From NCBI RefSeq assembly GCF_030815295.1, contig NZ_JAUSWP010000004.1: 64,000 nt of DNA. One strand, given 5' to 3'. The notes beneath the pieces were generated by a model. The model was given only the letters and a program-made list of their open reading frames with translations. It was not told the DNA's origin and made no database searches. This stretch comes from Mycoplasma yeatsii (GTDB lineage: Bacteria > Bacillota_I > Bacilli_A > Mycoplasmatales > Mycoplasmataceae). Position numbers and translations under genes: made by a program. Below, piece by piece: positions 22,161 to 31,859 of the stretch (the stretch's first letter is position 1; each line of letters starts with the position of its first letter).

Positions 22161-23414
22161 CTATTTTTTCATTTCATTAATTCATTTTTCTAAATTATAA
22201 CTAACTTGATCATTAGTTTGTTTATTTTTAACTACAAAACTATTAGTTTCTGCTTCTTTACTTCCTAAAACAATTACATTTTTAGAATTAAATTTATCAG
22301 CTTGTTTAAATGCTGATTTTAAAGATTTATGCATATTGTTTGTGTCACATTTTAAGTTATTTGATCTAGCTAATTTTAAAATTTGTTGATTTAATAAAAT
22401 AGCATCATCATTTAAACAAATAGTGTATAAATCTAAACTATCATCAATATTATCAATATCTATATTATTTTCATCTAAAGTAATTAGAATTCTTTCTAAT
22501 CCCATTCCAAAGCCACAAGCAGGTATATCTATATTTCCTATTTCTGAAACTAAATTATTATATCTTCCACCTGCAATTAAAGTTTGTTGATTACCTAAGC
22601 CTTTATTTACATATTTAATTTCAAAAATAAATCCAGTGTAATAATCTAAACCTCTAACTAATTTATCATCAATTATTGTTTTAATGTTTAATTGTTCTAA
22701 AGTTTTAATTGTTAGATCAAATCTTTGTTTTTGATCATCACTTAAAAAATCTTTCATTTTTACTACATTATTAAATTTAAAACTATCAATTTTACAATCT
22801 AAAACTCTTAAAGTGTTTTTATTAATTCTTGTTTGACAATCATTACATAAATCAAATTGTTGTAGATATTTTTTTAATTCAACAATATAAGCTTGTCTTT
22901 CTTTTCCTGTTAGTAAATAATTAACTACTATTTCAACTTTATCAGCTAATTGTAATTTCGAAATAATATCATAAGCAATTGATAAAACTTCAACATCTTG
23001 TTGAATATCATCACTTCCAAAACTTTCAATTCCTAATTGGTGGAATTGTCTATTTCTTCCTGTTTGAGGTCTTTCATATCTAAACATTGGTGATATATAA
23101 TAAGTTTTAAATGGTAAGTTTTCTTGATTGTATAATTTGTTTTCAATTAATGCTCTTACAGTTGGTGCTGTTCCTTCAGGTTTTAATACAAATTCTCTTT
23201 GTTTTTTATCAGTAAATTCATACATTTCTTTAGAAACAATATCACTAGTTTCTCCAACACTTCTTACAAATAATTCTTTTGATTCAAAAATTGGAGTTCT
23301 TATTTCTGAGTAATTATAACAGTTTAATATTTCTCTTAATTTATTTTCTAAAACTCTTCATTTTTTTGCTTCTTTTAAAAATATATCTTGAGTTCCTCTT
23401 GGTTTTTGAATCAT
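22161..23414 (-). CDS. hisS: histidyl-tRNA synthetase
   Basis: A 417-residue class IIa synthetase. Motif 1 is PRGTQDIFLKEAKKW with the following PIFES. Motif 2 is FRYERPQTGRNRQFHQLGIE. The HisA motifs LVRGLDYYTGFIFE and AGGRYNNL and motif 3 GFGMGLERIL are intact. The C-terminal anticodon-binding domain ends in EKWINEMKK, which needs one TGA as Trp. The ATG at 23414 follows AAAGGAGCG. First gene of the hisS-aspS operon. Confidence 0.95.
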
Positions 23415-23487
23415 ATAACGCTCCTTTAATATATAACAATTAAATTATAAACTAAACAGTTTTATTCAGATAACTAAATTATATAAA

Positions 23488-23582
23488 AACAACCTCATAA
23501 AGAGGTTGTTAAGGTTCAATCTCGTGATTTTGGGATCTCAAGCGTCACCCAGGGTCAGCAAGAACCACACTGCCAATATCTC
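23488..23582 (-). ncRNA. U6-like small RNA, copy A
   Basis: A non-coding RNA of about 95 bases on the minus strand. It starts near TTTATAGAGATATTGGCAG. It shares with copies at 46.1, 46.35 and 52.2 kb the core GGTTCTTGCTGACCCTGGG. Helix 1 is GGTTC/GAACC, an inner helix is GGG/CCC, and the loop carries TTGAGAT. A 9-bp terminator (AACAACCTC/GAGGTTGTT, 23488-23510) with a T run ends it. The core resembles the TTAGC.GCCCTG segment of U6 snRNA. The M. capricolum MCS4 RNA is recalled as U6-like, and this family may be its equivalent. It sits upstream of hisS but has its own terminator, and hisS has its own -10 box. Confidence 0.72.
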
Positions 23583-23822
23583 TATAAATATAAAATATTT
23601 ACATTATTAATATATCATAAATTACTTAAATTATATAACTCGAAGAAAAAAGGGTAAAATTACCCTAAATTTTTCAAGACCGTTAATAATACAGCATTTT
23701 TTAAGTTATTAATACCACTTATAAACAGTAAAAAAGTAAAACCTTGAAGAAAAAAGGGTAAAATTACCCTAAATTTTTCAAGTTTTTACAAAAAATTATA
23801 AAAACAGGAACAAAACCATGGA

Positions 23823-23880
23823 AGAGAGTAGGATAAAGTTATTAGACTCCGTAAGGAATAGACCCCTAGGGGGTCTATTC
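23823..23880 (+). repeat. left arm of a 58-bp inverted repeat pair
   Basis: This sequence begins AGAGAGTAGGATAAAG and ends in a self-complementary GGAATAGACCCC/GGGGTCTATTCC hairpin. It recurs in inverted orientation at 25696-25753 with about 85% identity by eye, on the far side of the AAA ATPase gene. Confidence 0.7.
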
Positions 23881-24042
23881 CATGTTTTTTGTTCGTGTAA
23901 CTTCATTATTTACATTAAATACAACATATAATTTGTTATTAAAAACTTTTCTGAACACTATTTAATTAAATAACTCGAAGAAAAAAGGGTAAAATTACCC
24001 TAAATTTTTCGAGTTTTTGTGAAAAAGCAAATTAAAAAACAT

Positions 24043-24048
24043 TATAAT
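24043..24048 (+). promoter_or_regulatory. -10 box of the AAA ATPase gene
   Basis: TATAAT lies 10 bases before the fourth palindrome. Transcription would start at or just before it, so the palindrome would lie in the 5' leader. Confidence 0.5.
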
Positions 24049-24091
24049 GAAATAAAAAGGGTAAAATTACCCTAAATTTTTCGAGGTAGTT

Positions 24092-25393
24092 ATGAGTATA
24101 AAGCGAGATTCTTATTTAAAACAAATTATAAATAAAATGTGAAATGGTCGTGTAAAAATAATTACAGGTATTAGGCGTTGTGGTAAATCATATTTGCTTT
24201 TTAAACTTTTTTATCAATATTTAGTATCACAAAATGTAAATGAAGAACAAATTATAACTTTATCTTTAGAAGATTTAGATTTTGCAGAATATAGAAATCC
24301 ATTTAAACTAAATGATTATATAAACTCTTTTATCGTTGATAAAACAAAACAATATTATGTAATGATAGATGAAATACAATACTGTGAAACTTTAGATAAC
24401 CCTTATCATGAGAAAAGTAGTTACAAAATAACATTTATTGATGTATTGCTAAGTTTAGTTAAAAAAGAAAATGTTGATGTTTATATAACTGGAAGTAATT
24501 CAAAAATGCTATCAACTGATGTTTTAACTCAATTTAGAGATAGGGGTGATGAGATTAGAGTTCACCCTTTGTCTTATAAAGAAATATATCCTTTATTTGA
24601 AAATAAACAAGACGCTTTTAATCATTATATGATTTATGGTGGATTACCTGAAATATATAGCTACAATTCAGATGAAGAAAAAAGTAAGTATTTAAAAGAT
24701 GTTTTTGCAAAAACTTATATTAAAGACATTTTAGAAAGACATAATATTTTAAATGAAAAAGAAATCTTAGAAACTTTATTAAATTTTATTTCATCATCTG
24801 TAGGTTCACTAACTAATTCTTCTAAGTTATCTAATAGGTTTTTATCAAATAATAAAATTAAGATAGGTTCGAATACTATTTCTACTTATTTAGATTATTT
24901 TATAGATTCATTTATTATTTCTAAAGCTCAAAGATATGATATAAAAGGATCGAAATACTTTAATACACCTTTAAAATATTACTTTACTGATGTCGGTTTA
25001 AGAAATGCTTGATTAAACTTTAAACAAATAGAACAACCACACATAATGGAAAATATCATTTATAACGATTTAATAAGAAGAGGTTTTGACGTTGATGTAG
25101 GTGTTGTTGAAGTAAGACAAAAAGATAATGACACTTTTAAAAAAATTCAACTAGAAGTGGATTTTGTTGTAAACAAAGCTCATCAAAGATATTACATTCA
25201 ATCAGCATTAAATATAGATACTTTTGAAAAAAAACAACAAGAAATAAGATCTCTTACTAACGTAAAAGATTCATTTAAAAAAATCGTTGTTGTAAAAGAT
25301 AATATAATCCCTAGACATGATGAAAATGGTATTTTATATATTGGTTTAGAAAAATTTTTATTAAGTGATAATATAATAGATTCAATACTATAA
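24092..25393 (+). CDS. AAA-family ATPase with DUF4143-type C-terminal domain
   Basis: A 433-residue protein. The Walker A region is ITGIRRCGKSYLL near residue 23, Walker B with sensor is YYVMIDEIQYCE near 95, and sensor 1 is VYITGSNSKMLS. The motif RVHPLSYKEIYPLF and the DUF4143-like C-terminal region (YYFTDVGLRNAW...IMENIIYNDLIRRGFDV, then a PD-(D/E)xK-like LEVDFVVNK) follow. This family of stand-alone ATPases is common in accessory regions of bacteria; its role is unknown. The internal TGA codons are Trp. It is flanked by inverted repeats and palindromes, which suggests an acquired module. Confidence 0.85.
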
Positions 25394-25399
25394 AACTAT

Positions 25400-25435
25400 A
25401 GCTAAAACCACTTATTTGTGTTTTAGCTTTTTTTT
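25400..25435 (+). terminator. terminator of the AAA ATPase gene
   Basis: AGCTAAAAC/GTTTTAGCT stem with an 11-nt loop is followed by T8. Confidence 0.85.
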
Positions 25436-25695
25436 ATAAATTCATTGACTTCTAGTAGTTTTGAATGTGATTACGAAAAATAGAAAAAGTTGAATGGATT
25501 AGCATTTAAATCATAAATAAAGTAAAGAGGTAAACGTATTGTTATGAATATAGTGAGTATTAGCAGAAAGGGACAAAATAGAGATTAAGATGCAAATAGA
25601 AAGAGAGACTTATTAAGTAAATATGATCTTGCTGTGATTATTATCTAGTATATTCAGCAATTTTTTAACATAAAAAAATGCTCTTTTTTGAAAAA
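25436..25695. other. non-coding, possibly degenerate stretch
   Basis: 260 bases with stops in all frames and unusually purine-rich plus-strand composition around 25520-25620. It may be a decayed gene, but no homology is recognisable by eye. Confidence 0.3.
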
Positions 25696-25753
25696 AATAG
25701 ACCCCCTAGAGGCTCTATCCCTTAGGGAGTCTAATAATTTTGTCCTACTCTCT
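25696..25753 (-). repeat. right arm of the 58-bp inverted repeat pair
   Basis: On the minus strand this reads AGAGAGTAGGACAAAA...TAGGGGGTCTATT and matches the left arm at 23823-23880. The two arms enclose about 1.8 kb containing only the AAA ATPase. Confidence 0.7.
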
Positions 25754-25839
25754 ATTGTTTACTTATGTTATTTTTTTAATAATTGATGGACTTTACATCT
25801 ATATCTATATATAGATATAGAAATAGCATTTTAAATTCT

Positions 25840-28461
25840 TTACTTATTTTCTAATTCTTTAATTCAATCTATTATTTTTTCAGAAGTTATATTTGAATGT
25901 CTAATGTCATTTATTCATTTAGGTTCCAAATGAGAAATAATTTCACTATAATTTTCTGAATTTATTTCTTTATTTAATCACTCTATTATTTCTTTGCTTA
26001 TGTAATTTAATCGATCTAAAAGGGTGTTTATATTAAAAATAGTTGGTCTTATAATTCTTTTATTCAACATTATATTAATAAGATATTCATTTTCTACTAT
26101 ATTATCTATTTTTGACACATCAGATAGTTTAGTCTTATTATTAGAAACATATTTTATTTTACTTTCTTTAGTTATATTAGAATTTATAATTTTTATTAAA
26201 ATAGATTCGTCATTTTCAAATTTTACTTCATCAGATCCTCAATTTATATATTCTTCTAAAAAACTATCTTTTTTTATATATTCTTTTGTTTTTGCTGACA
26301 TTTTTGATTTTAAGAGTTGATTTAAAAACCTTCCATAATAAATAACTTCTTCATCTCCGTGCATTGCATCATATAATCAATAAAGATTATCTACTGTAAT
26401 TGTAAGTAGTTCTCTTTCATCAAGGATTTTAAGTAAATCTTCTTGCTCAAAATGATAATGTTTACAATTCTTTATAAATTTTAGATTTTTTGAATGCATT
26501 TCTTTTATAAAATCATCTAGGAATGATTTCTGAATGTATTCTAGCACCGTAGGATTGCAAACTATAATATTTGAAACTTTTCTTCAAAATATTTCAGTTT
26601 CCTTTTTATAGTATAAATTTGAATAGGTAAAACCTATTATTTTAGAAAGAATAGTACAAGCATTTTTATTGTTATTTATTTTCGCAAAATTATCAATTCT
26701 TTCTAAAAGATCTCATATTAAATCTAATGAAACTAACCTACGAACCACTATACTAAATTCATTTTTGGAAAATTTTAAAAACATGTGCAAAATGAATGGA
26801 TATCATTCAAATTCGATATTCAACATTTTTTTAAGTTTATTTGAATAATCCAACTTATGAATAGATGAACATTCCTTTCTTAAACACTTATTTAGGCATC
26901 TTCTATCAAATATAAGATCTGATTGCATGCACTCTCAAAATATATCTTCATTTAATACCGCTTTTCTTTCGAAATAAAAATCATCTAATCTTGAGACGAT
27001 TTGTGCTCTGTTATCTAATTTTAGAGTGTGATCATTTTCATTATTTTCTAAAATATTTTTTATAAAAAGAGTGTCTTTTGCTGTTAAAACACCTTTTTCA
27101 AAAGCTACTGTGTAAAAATAATAACTATTGTCTAGCAGTTCTTCATTAATTAAAAATGTTACAAATTTTATTAGTTTGTCTTTATATTTTTCTTTTTCTA
27201 GTGATTGTACATTGGTATTTTTTTCATTTAACAATTCTATAATTACACCCTTATTTTTTAAAAATTCATCAAACTCTCTAGGGAATAAATTTTTAAGTAC
27301 AATAATTGCAAATAACTTATCGTTACTAAGTTTTAAATCTTCTATACTTATTTGTTCTTTATAACAGATGTATTCATTTACAATATTTTTTATAACTCTT
27401 AAATCATTTAAATATAATGATATTTTTCATACAACTTTAGAACATATATCTTCATAATTATCAGCTAATAATTCTTTTATATATGATTCAGAATTATTAT
27501 TATCAGAAAGTGGAATAATCGGTATTATGGCATCAAAAAATTTTGTCTTATCTTCTGAACTTTCAAATAATCCATCTTTAATCATATAAATAAATTTGAT
27601 TGTACGTTTTGTTTTATTATTTACTATAAAGTTAATTTCTTTTAATTTTTCAAAAATAGTAATATCATCATACCTATCCAAATCTTCAAAAACAACAACT
27701 TTTGCTTTTGAAGATACAAGCATATAGACTATTTCATTTATTTCCTTATCTAAAAGACTTAATTCACCAAAAATAGACTCATTGTTCTTCTCTATTTCTA
27801 AATTCTCAAATTTAAATAACTTAACTTTAAAATAATTTGAAAATATAAAAATGTAATAGAACAGTAAAAATATTATTATATATAAAGAAACAAAAACTCA
27901 TCATATATTTTTTTCAGAAATATTAAAATAACTAGTAATATTACTTTTAAATATTAATGATAAATTTGTAACAAAAGTTAATAAACTAAAAATAAAAAGT
28001 GCTAACTTTCAATATCACGGTTTATTTTGTAATGATGAATATTTACTAAGAGGTATTCTTTTATTTTTAATTTGAGATGCTATTTGATTTAATATTTGTT
28101 TTTCTAATCTATTATTAAAGTTTTTGCCGTCTTGACTATCTAAATTATTATATTTTTTGTTTGATATCACTTCATCTTTATGATACTTACCTAACGCTAC
28201 TGTTATAATCTCTTTTGGTTTAATTATCTTTTTATTATTGTTAACATAACTTAATCAAAAACTAGTTTTTCCACTACCATATATACCACTAATAGCAATG
28301 TTTTTAACTTGATTAGATTTTATATATTCAGTTAATTTATCATCTAAGTGTTTATTATTTTCTTTGATTTCTGGTGTAAGAGTATATGTTAATGATGATT
28401 TATTTTGTTTATCGTCATTAACTTTTTCATCAATTTCTAATTCTTTGATTTTATTATTCAT
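25840..28461 (-). CDS. YobI/KAP-like membrane-associated P-loop NTPase
   Basis: An 873-residue protein reconstructed through many TGA Trp codons. Walker A is ISGIYGSGKTSF near residue 66. Two adjacent transmembrane helices (KLALFIFSLLTFVTNLSLIF and WVFVSLYIIIFLLFYIFIF, about 140-205) interrupt the NTPase domain, as in KAP/YobI-like ATPases. Walker B is KVVVFEDLDRYDD near 250. A conserved KFIYMIKDGLF follows. The C-terminal 500 residues are helical and unassigned. A second, broken copy lies on the other strand at 39173-40924, beyond the R-M genes. KAP-like NTPases are often found near defence genes; its actual role is unknown. The start ATG at 28461 is favoured by TTTAGGAGGTAAA. Confidence 0.82.
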
Positions 28462-28669
28462 TTTACCTCCTAAATATATTGTTTGGTTAATGCTCATTTA
28501 ATTTTATAATCAAATTTATTTAAGTAAATATAAAATTTTAAATGTATGGAATATAAAAAAATAAAATCATTCCATGGTACAGTTGAAATTAATTATTAAA
28601 TGTTATATTAACTTATCTAAAAAATATATTTTTTGAAGATTATAATAAAAAAACATATTTTAAATATAA
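28462..28669. other. AT-rich spacer before the silent hsdS cassettes
   Basis: About 200 bases with no ORF. A GGAAT...ATTCC inverted repeat lies at about 28558-28596. No start codon or obvious ribosome-binding site for the following hsdS frame is found. Confidence 0.4.
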
Positions 28670-28680
28670 AATTACCATAC

Positions 28681-29179
28681 GCTTGAGAACAGTGAAAAGT
28701 CAAATAAAATCTTCATCCCTTATAGGGTTAAAAATGCCAAAAACCTAGACCTAATTAGTTATTCAGTATCAAATAAAAGTGGTTTTGTTAATCAAAAAGA
28801 GTTCTTTGAAGATGGCGGAAAAGCAGTATCTGCAAATAAGAAAAATTCATTAATTGTTTCTTTTAATACATTTGCATATAATCCATCCAGAATAAATGTT
28901 GGATCATTAGGTTTGTTTAAAAATGAAGTAGATGGCTTAGTAAGTCCTATTTATGAAGTATTTAAAGTTGACGAAAATCATAATCCCGATTTCTTTTATT
29001 TGTGATTTAGAACTGAAAACTTTAAAAAGATAATATCTAGTAATTCTAATAAATCAGTTAGAGATACCCTTAAATTAAGTGAGTTTGAAGATCATTTAAT
29101 TAGTTTTTCAAAAATAAGTGAACAAATTAAAATATCATATCTATTTTCTAACTTAGATTCACTAATCACCCTTCATCAG
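28681..29179 (+). other. hsdS cassette 1
   Basis: A half-specificity domain beginning with the WEQWK box in a shifted frame, then NKIFIPYRVKNAKNLDLISY...YLWFRTENFKKII, ending in the shared helix. The TRD differs from the other cassettes. Confidence 0.7.
29154..29179 (+). repeat. hsdS recombination-site candidate, copy 1
   Basis: A 26-bp core beginning TAGATTCACTAATCACCC. It occurs identically six times: here, 29712-29737, 30273-30298 and 30831-30856 on the plus strand, and 35117-35142 and 35687-35712 on the minus strand. Confidence 0.85.
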
Positions 29180-29272
29180 CGTAAGTTAGAAATTTTGAAA
29201 ATTAATAAATTTGAACAAAATTTTTTGAAATTTTTATCTCTGTTTTTTGAAAAATGTAAAAATTACACAAAC

Positions 29273-29737
29273 ACTTGAGAACAGTGAAAAGTAGGAGAAA
29301 TATTTAATATTGATAGAGGTTTAGGGATAACAAAAAAAGATATGAGCTTGATAAAGACTGGTGAATTTAAATATCCAGTTTATTCATCACAAACAACTGA
29401 AAATGGTTTAATTGGTTATTATAATAAATACACATTTGAGAATGCAATAACTTGAACAACCGATGGTGCTAAAGCAGGGACAGTTTTTTACAGAAAACAC
29501 AGTTTTTTTGCAACTTCTCACTGTGGAATATTAACTAAAAAACATTTTAATGTAAATGAATATTTCTCAATAATCATTTCAAAAAATACAAGTAAAAGTG
29601 TAACATGAGTTGCTATGCCTATGTTAACAACAAGTGAAATGGAAAAGATGAAAATTATATCTAGCTCTGATCCGAAAGAACAACAAAAGATATCATTATT
29701 AATTTCCAACCTAGATTCACTAATCACCCTTCATCAG
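29273..29737 (+). other. hsdS cassette 2
   Basis: WEQWKVGEIFNIDRG...YSSQTTENGLIGYY...TTDGAKAGTVFYR. It belongs to the same TRD family as the second half of the expressed HsdS but is not identical. Its repeat twin lies 1119 bases further on as cassette 4. Confidence 0.75.
29712..29737 (+). repeat. hsdS recombination-site candidate, copy 2
   Basis: Same 26-bp core, encoding the LDSLITLHQ helix at the end of cassette 2. Confidence 0.85.
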
Positions 29738-29829
29738 TGTGAGTTAAAAATTTTGAAAATTACTAAATTTGAACAAATTTTTTTGAAATTTTTGTTTCTA
29801 TTTTTTGGAAAATGTAAAAATTGCACAAA

Positions 29830-30298
29830 CACTTGAGAACAGGAAAAGTTGGGGAATATTTGTGAAGTTATAACAGGAGGCGAACCTCCTAAAGATAGTA
29901 TTAGACGAAATAAACCGACTAAAGAATATAAGTACCCTATATTTTCTAATGGTTTAGAGGATAGGGCTTTGTGAGGTTTTTCAAAAACATATACAATTTC
30001 AAAACCAGCAATAACTATTTCTTCGATTGGTACTATAGGAAATCCAGAAATAAGAAATGAAAAATTCACACCAATAATACGTTTAAAAACAATATTACCT
30101 AAGAATCAAACGATCCATATACACTTTTTAAAATATTCTTTAAGTATAGTCAATTTTAATCATTCAGATGCCGGAATACCTTCTGTAAACTCTGAGGAAA
30201 TAAAAAAAATAGAACTCATATCCCCTAATAATTTTAGGGAACAAGATAAAATAGGTAAGATTTTTTATAACCTAGATTCACTAATCACCCTTCATCAG
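29830..30298 (+). other. hsdS cassette 3
   Basis: WEQEKLGNICEVITGGEPP...YPIFSNGLEDRALWGF, a third TRD type. Its WEQEKLGN entry matches the entry of the first half of the expressed HsdS (WEQEKLGNLG). Confidence 0.72.
30273..30298 (+). repeat. hsdS recombination-site candidate, copy 3
   Basis: Same 26-bp core at the end of cassette 3. Confidence 0.85.
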
Positions 30299-30391
30299 CG
30301 TAAGTTAGAAATTTTGAAAATTACAAAATTTGAACAAAATTTTTTGAAATTTTTATCTCTGTTTTTTGGAAAATTTAAAAATTACACAAAC

Positions 30392-30856
30392 ACTTGAGAA
30401 CAGTGAAAAGTAGGAGAAATATTTAATATTGATAGAGGTTTAGGGATAACAAAAAAAGATATGAGCTTGATAAAGACTGGTGAATTTAAATATCCAGTTT
30501 ATTCATCACAAACAACTGAAAATGGTTTAATTGGTTATTATAATAAATACACATTTGAGAATGCAATAACTTGAACAACCGATGGTGCTAAAGCAGGGAC
30601 AGTTTTTTACAGAAAACACAGTTTTTTTGCAACTTCTCACTGTGGAATATTAACTAAAAAACATTTTAATGTAAATGAATATTTCTCAATAATCATTTCA
30701 AAAAATACAAGTAAAAGTGTAACATGAGTTGCTATGCCTATGTTAACAACAAGTGAAATGGAAAAGATGAAAATTATATCTAGCTCTGATCCGAAAGAAC
30801 AACAAAAGATATCATTATTAATTTCCAACCTAGATTCACTAATCACCCTTCATCAG
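30392..30856 (+). other. hsdS cassette 4 (duplicate of cassette 2)
   Basis: Appears identical to cassette 2 throughout the TRD at an offset of 1119 bases, then ends HQRG-stop 14 bases before the recombinase start. Confidence 0.8.
30831..30856 (+). repeat. hsdS recombination-site candidate, copy 4
   Basis: Same 26-bp core at the end of cassette 4, just before the recombinase gene. Confidence 0.85.
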
Positions 30857-30878
30857 CGTGGGTAAAAAGGAGGGTATT

Positions 30879-31799
30879 ATGAGAAAAAATGATATTTTAA
30901 TATATAAATATTTTCACAATTGAATAAACGTTTATAAAAGAGGTTCTATTAGAAATGTTAGTTTTAAGAAATATGAATTAACACTAGATTGAATTATAAA
31001 ATTAGCACCAGAAATTAAAATGTGTGATCTTGACAGAACAACGTATCAAAAGATAATAAATGATTATGCAAAAACACACGAAAGACAAACTACAATGGAT
31101 TTTCATCATCATTTAAAAAGTTGTTTACTTGATGCTTTTGATGAAGGTTTACTAGATAAAGATCCAACAAGAAAAGTTGTTATAAAAGGTAAAGCTGCAA
31201 AACCAAAAAAAATTAAATTTTTAAGTAGTTTTGAATTGCAATTACTTTTCAAGCAATTAAAACTTACTGATAAATTAAATTTTGATTGACTTATATTTTT
31301 AATAGCAAAAACTGGTATGAGATTTTCAGAAGCTATTGCTTTAACTCCTGAAGATTTTGATTTTTCTAAACAATTATTAAATGTTTCGAAAACATGAAAT
31401 TATAAAGAAAATGGCGGTTTTTTACCAACTAAAAACAAATCTTCTATCAGGAAAATTCAGTTAGATTGACAAACTGTTTCTAGGTTTGCATCGCTAATTC
31501 AAAATTTAGAAAAAGATAAGCCAATATTTATTTTTAAAGATAAAATATTTAACTCTACAATTAATGACACATTAGCAAGAAGATGTAAAAAAGCTAATGT
31601 TCCAGTTATTAGCATTCATGGTCTAAGACACACTCATGCATCTATTTTATTGTATGCGGGTGTATCAATAGCTTCTGTTGCTAAAAGATTAGGACATTCT
31701 AGTATGAATACTACTGAACGAATTTATTTACATATTATTAATGAACTAGAGAACAAAGATTTAGATCTTGTTATGAGATCTATATCTACATTAAATTAA
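30879..31799 (+). CDS. tyrosine recombinase (integrase family), probable hsdS invertase
   Basis: A 306-residue XerC/D-like recombinase. It has an N-terminal SAM-like core-binding domain (FHNWINVYKRGSIRN). The catalytic domain has the first Arg in TGMRFSEAIAL, the box II HGLRHTHAS, and a C-terminal GHSSMNTTERIYLHI with the nucleophile Tyr. The ATG at 30879 follows AAAGGAGGG, 13 bases after the silent cassettes. In M. pulmonis a tyrosine recombinase (HvsR) drives hsd and vsa inversions, and the position here argues for the same job. It converges on hsdR with a shared terminator. Confidence 0.88.
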
Positions 31800-31827
31800 T
31801 TTTTAAAAGATATTACCCACGCAAAAA

Positions 31828-31849
31828 AACGTCACTTTAAGTGGCGTTT
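31828..31849. terminator. bidirectional terminator between recombinase and hsdR
   Basis: AAACGTCACTT/AAGTGGCGTTT stem with one G-T pair lies between the two convergent stops. Confidence 0.7.
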
Positions 31850-31859
31850 ATTTGAGTTA

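Larger units (their letters stand above)
23641..24085 (+). repeat. four copies of a 40-bp palindrome upstream of the AAA ATPase
   Basis: AGGGTAAAATTACCCT occurs at 23651-23666, 23755-23770, 23986-24001 and 24058-24073. Each copy continues into AAATTTTTC. In the first three the flanks extend the palindrome (CTCGAA...TTCGAG in copy 3, CTTGAA...TTCAAG in copy 2). That change is compensatory. Copy 4 lacks the left arm and lies between the -10 box and the start codon of the ATPase gene. Function is unknown; operator or RNA hairpin sites are possible. Confidence 0.8.
28670..30865 (+). pseudogene. silent hsdS specificity cassettes (four in tandem)
   Basis: With TGA as Trp, one frame stays open from 28670 to TAA at 30863 and encodes four consecutive half-HsdS target-recognition domains. 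Each ends in the same NLDSLITLHQ conserved helix, and three begin with TNTWEQ. There is no start codon or ribosome-binding site at the front. The first cassette is out of frame with its own WEQWK box (WEQWKVK then stop in one frame, the TRD in the next). Cassettes 2 and 4 are duplicates. The array is in opposite orientation to the expressed hsdS at 35057-36271. It is immediately followed by a tyrosine recombinase gene. I read it as a donor store for inversion-based switching. Confidence 0.8.

Noticed and set aside
23521..23582. Possible 4.5S SRP RNA
   Set aside because: The conserved GGAAG.AGC tetraloop region of SRP RNA is absent, and three homologous copies exist elsewhere, unlike a single-copy SRP RNA.
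23488..23582. Possible riboswitch or T-box controlling hisS
   Set aside because: No T-box specifier or antiterminator sequence is visible. The element has its own terminator, and related copies do not precede synthetase genes.
23641..24085. CRISPR array
   Set aside because: The four repeats are palindromes at irregular spacing (104, 231 and 72 bases) with no spacer-like regularity and no cas genes nearby.
25436..25695. Transposase remnant
   Set aside because: Short peptides can be read but none shows a recognisable DDE or HTH motif, so no call is made.
28670..30865. A single giant HsdS protein
   Set aside because: The frame is open, but it lacks a start codon and ribosome-binding site and has four half-domains including a duplicate, which fits silent cassettes better.
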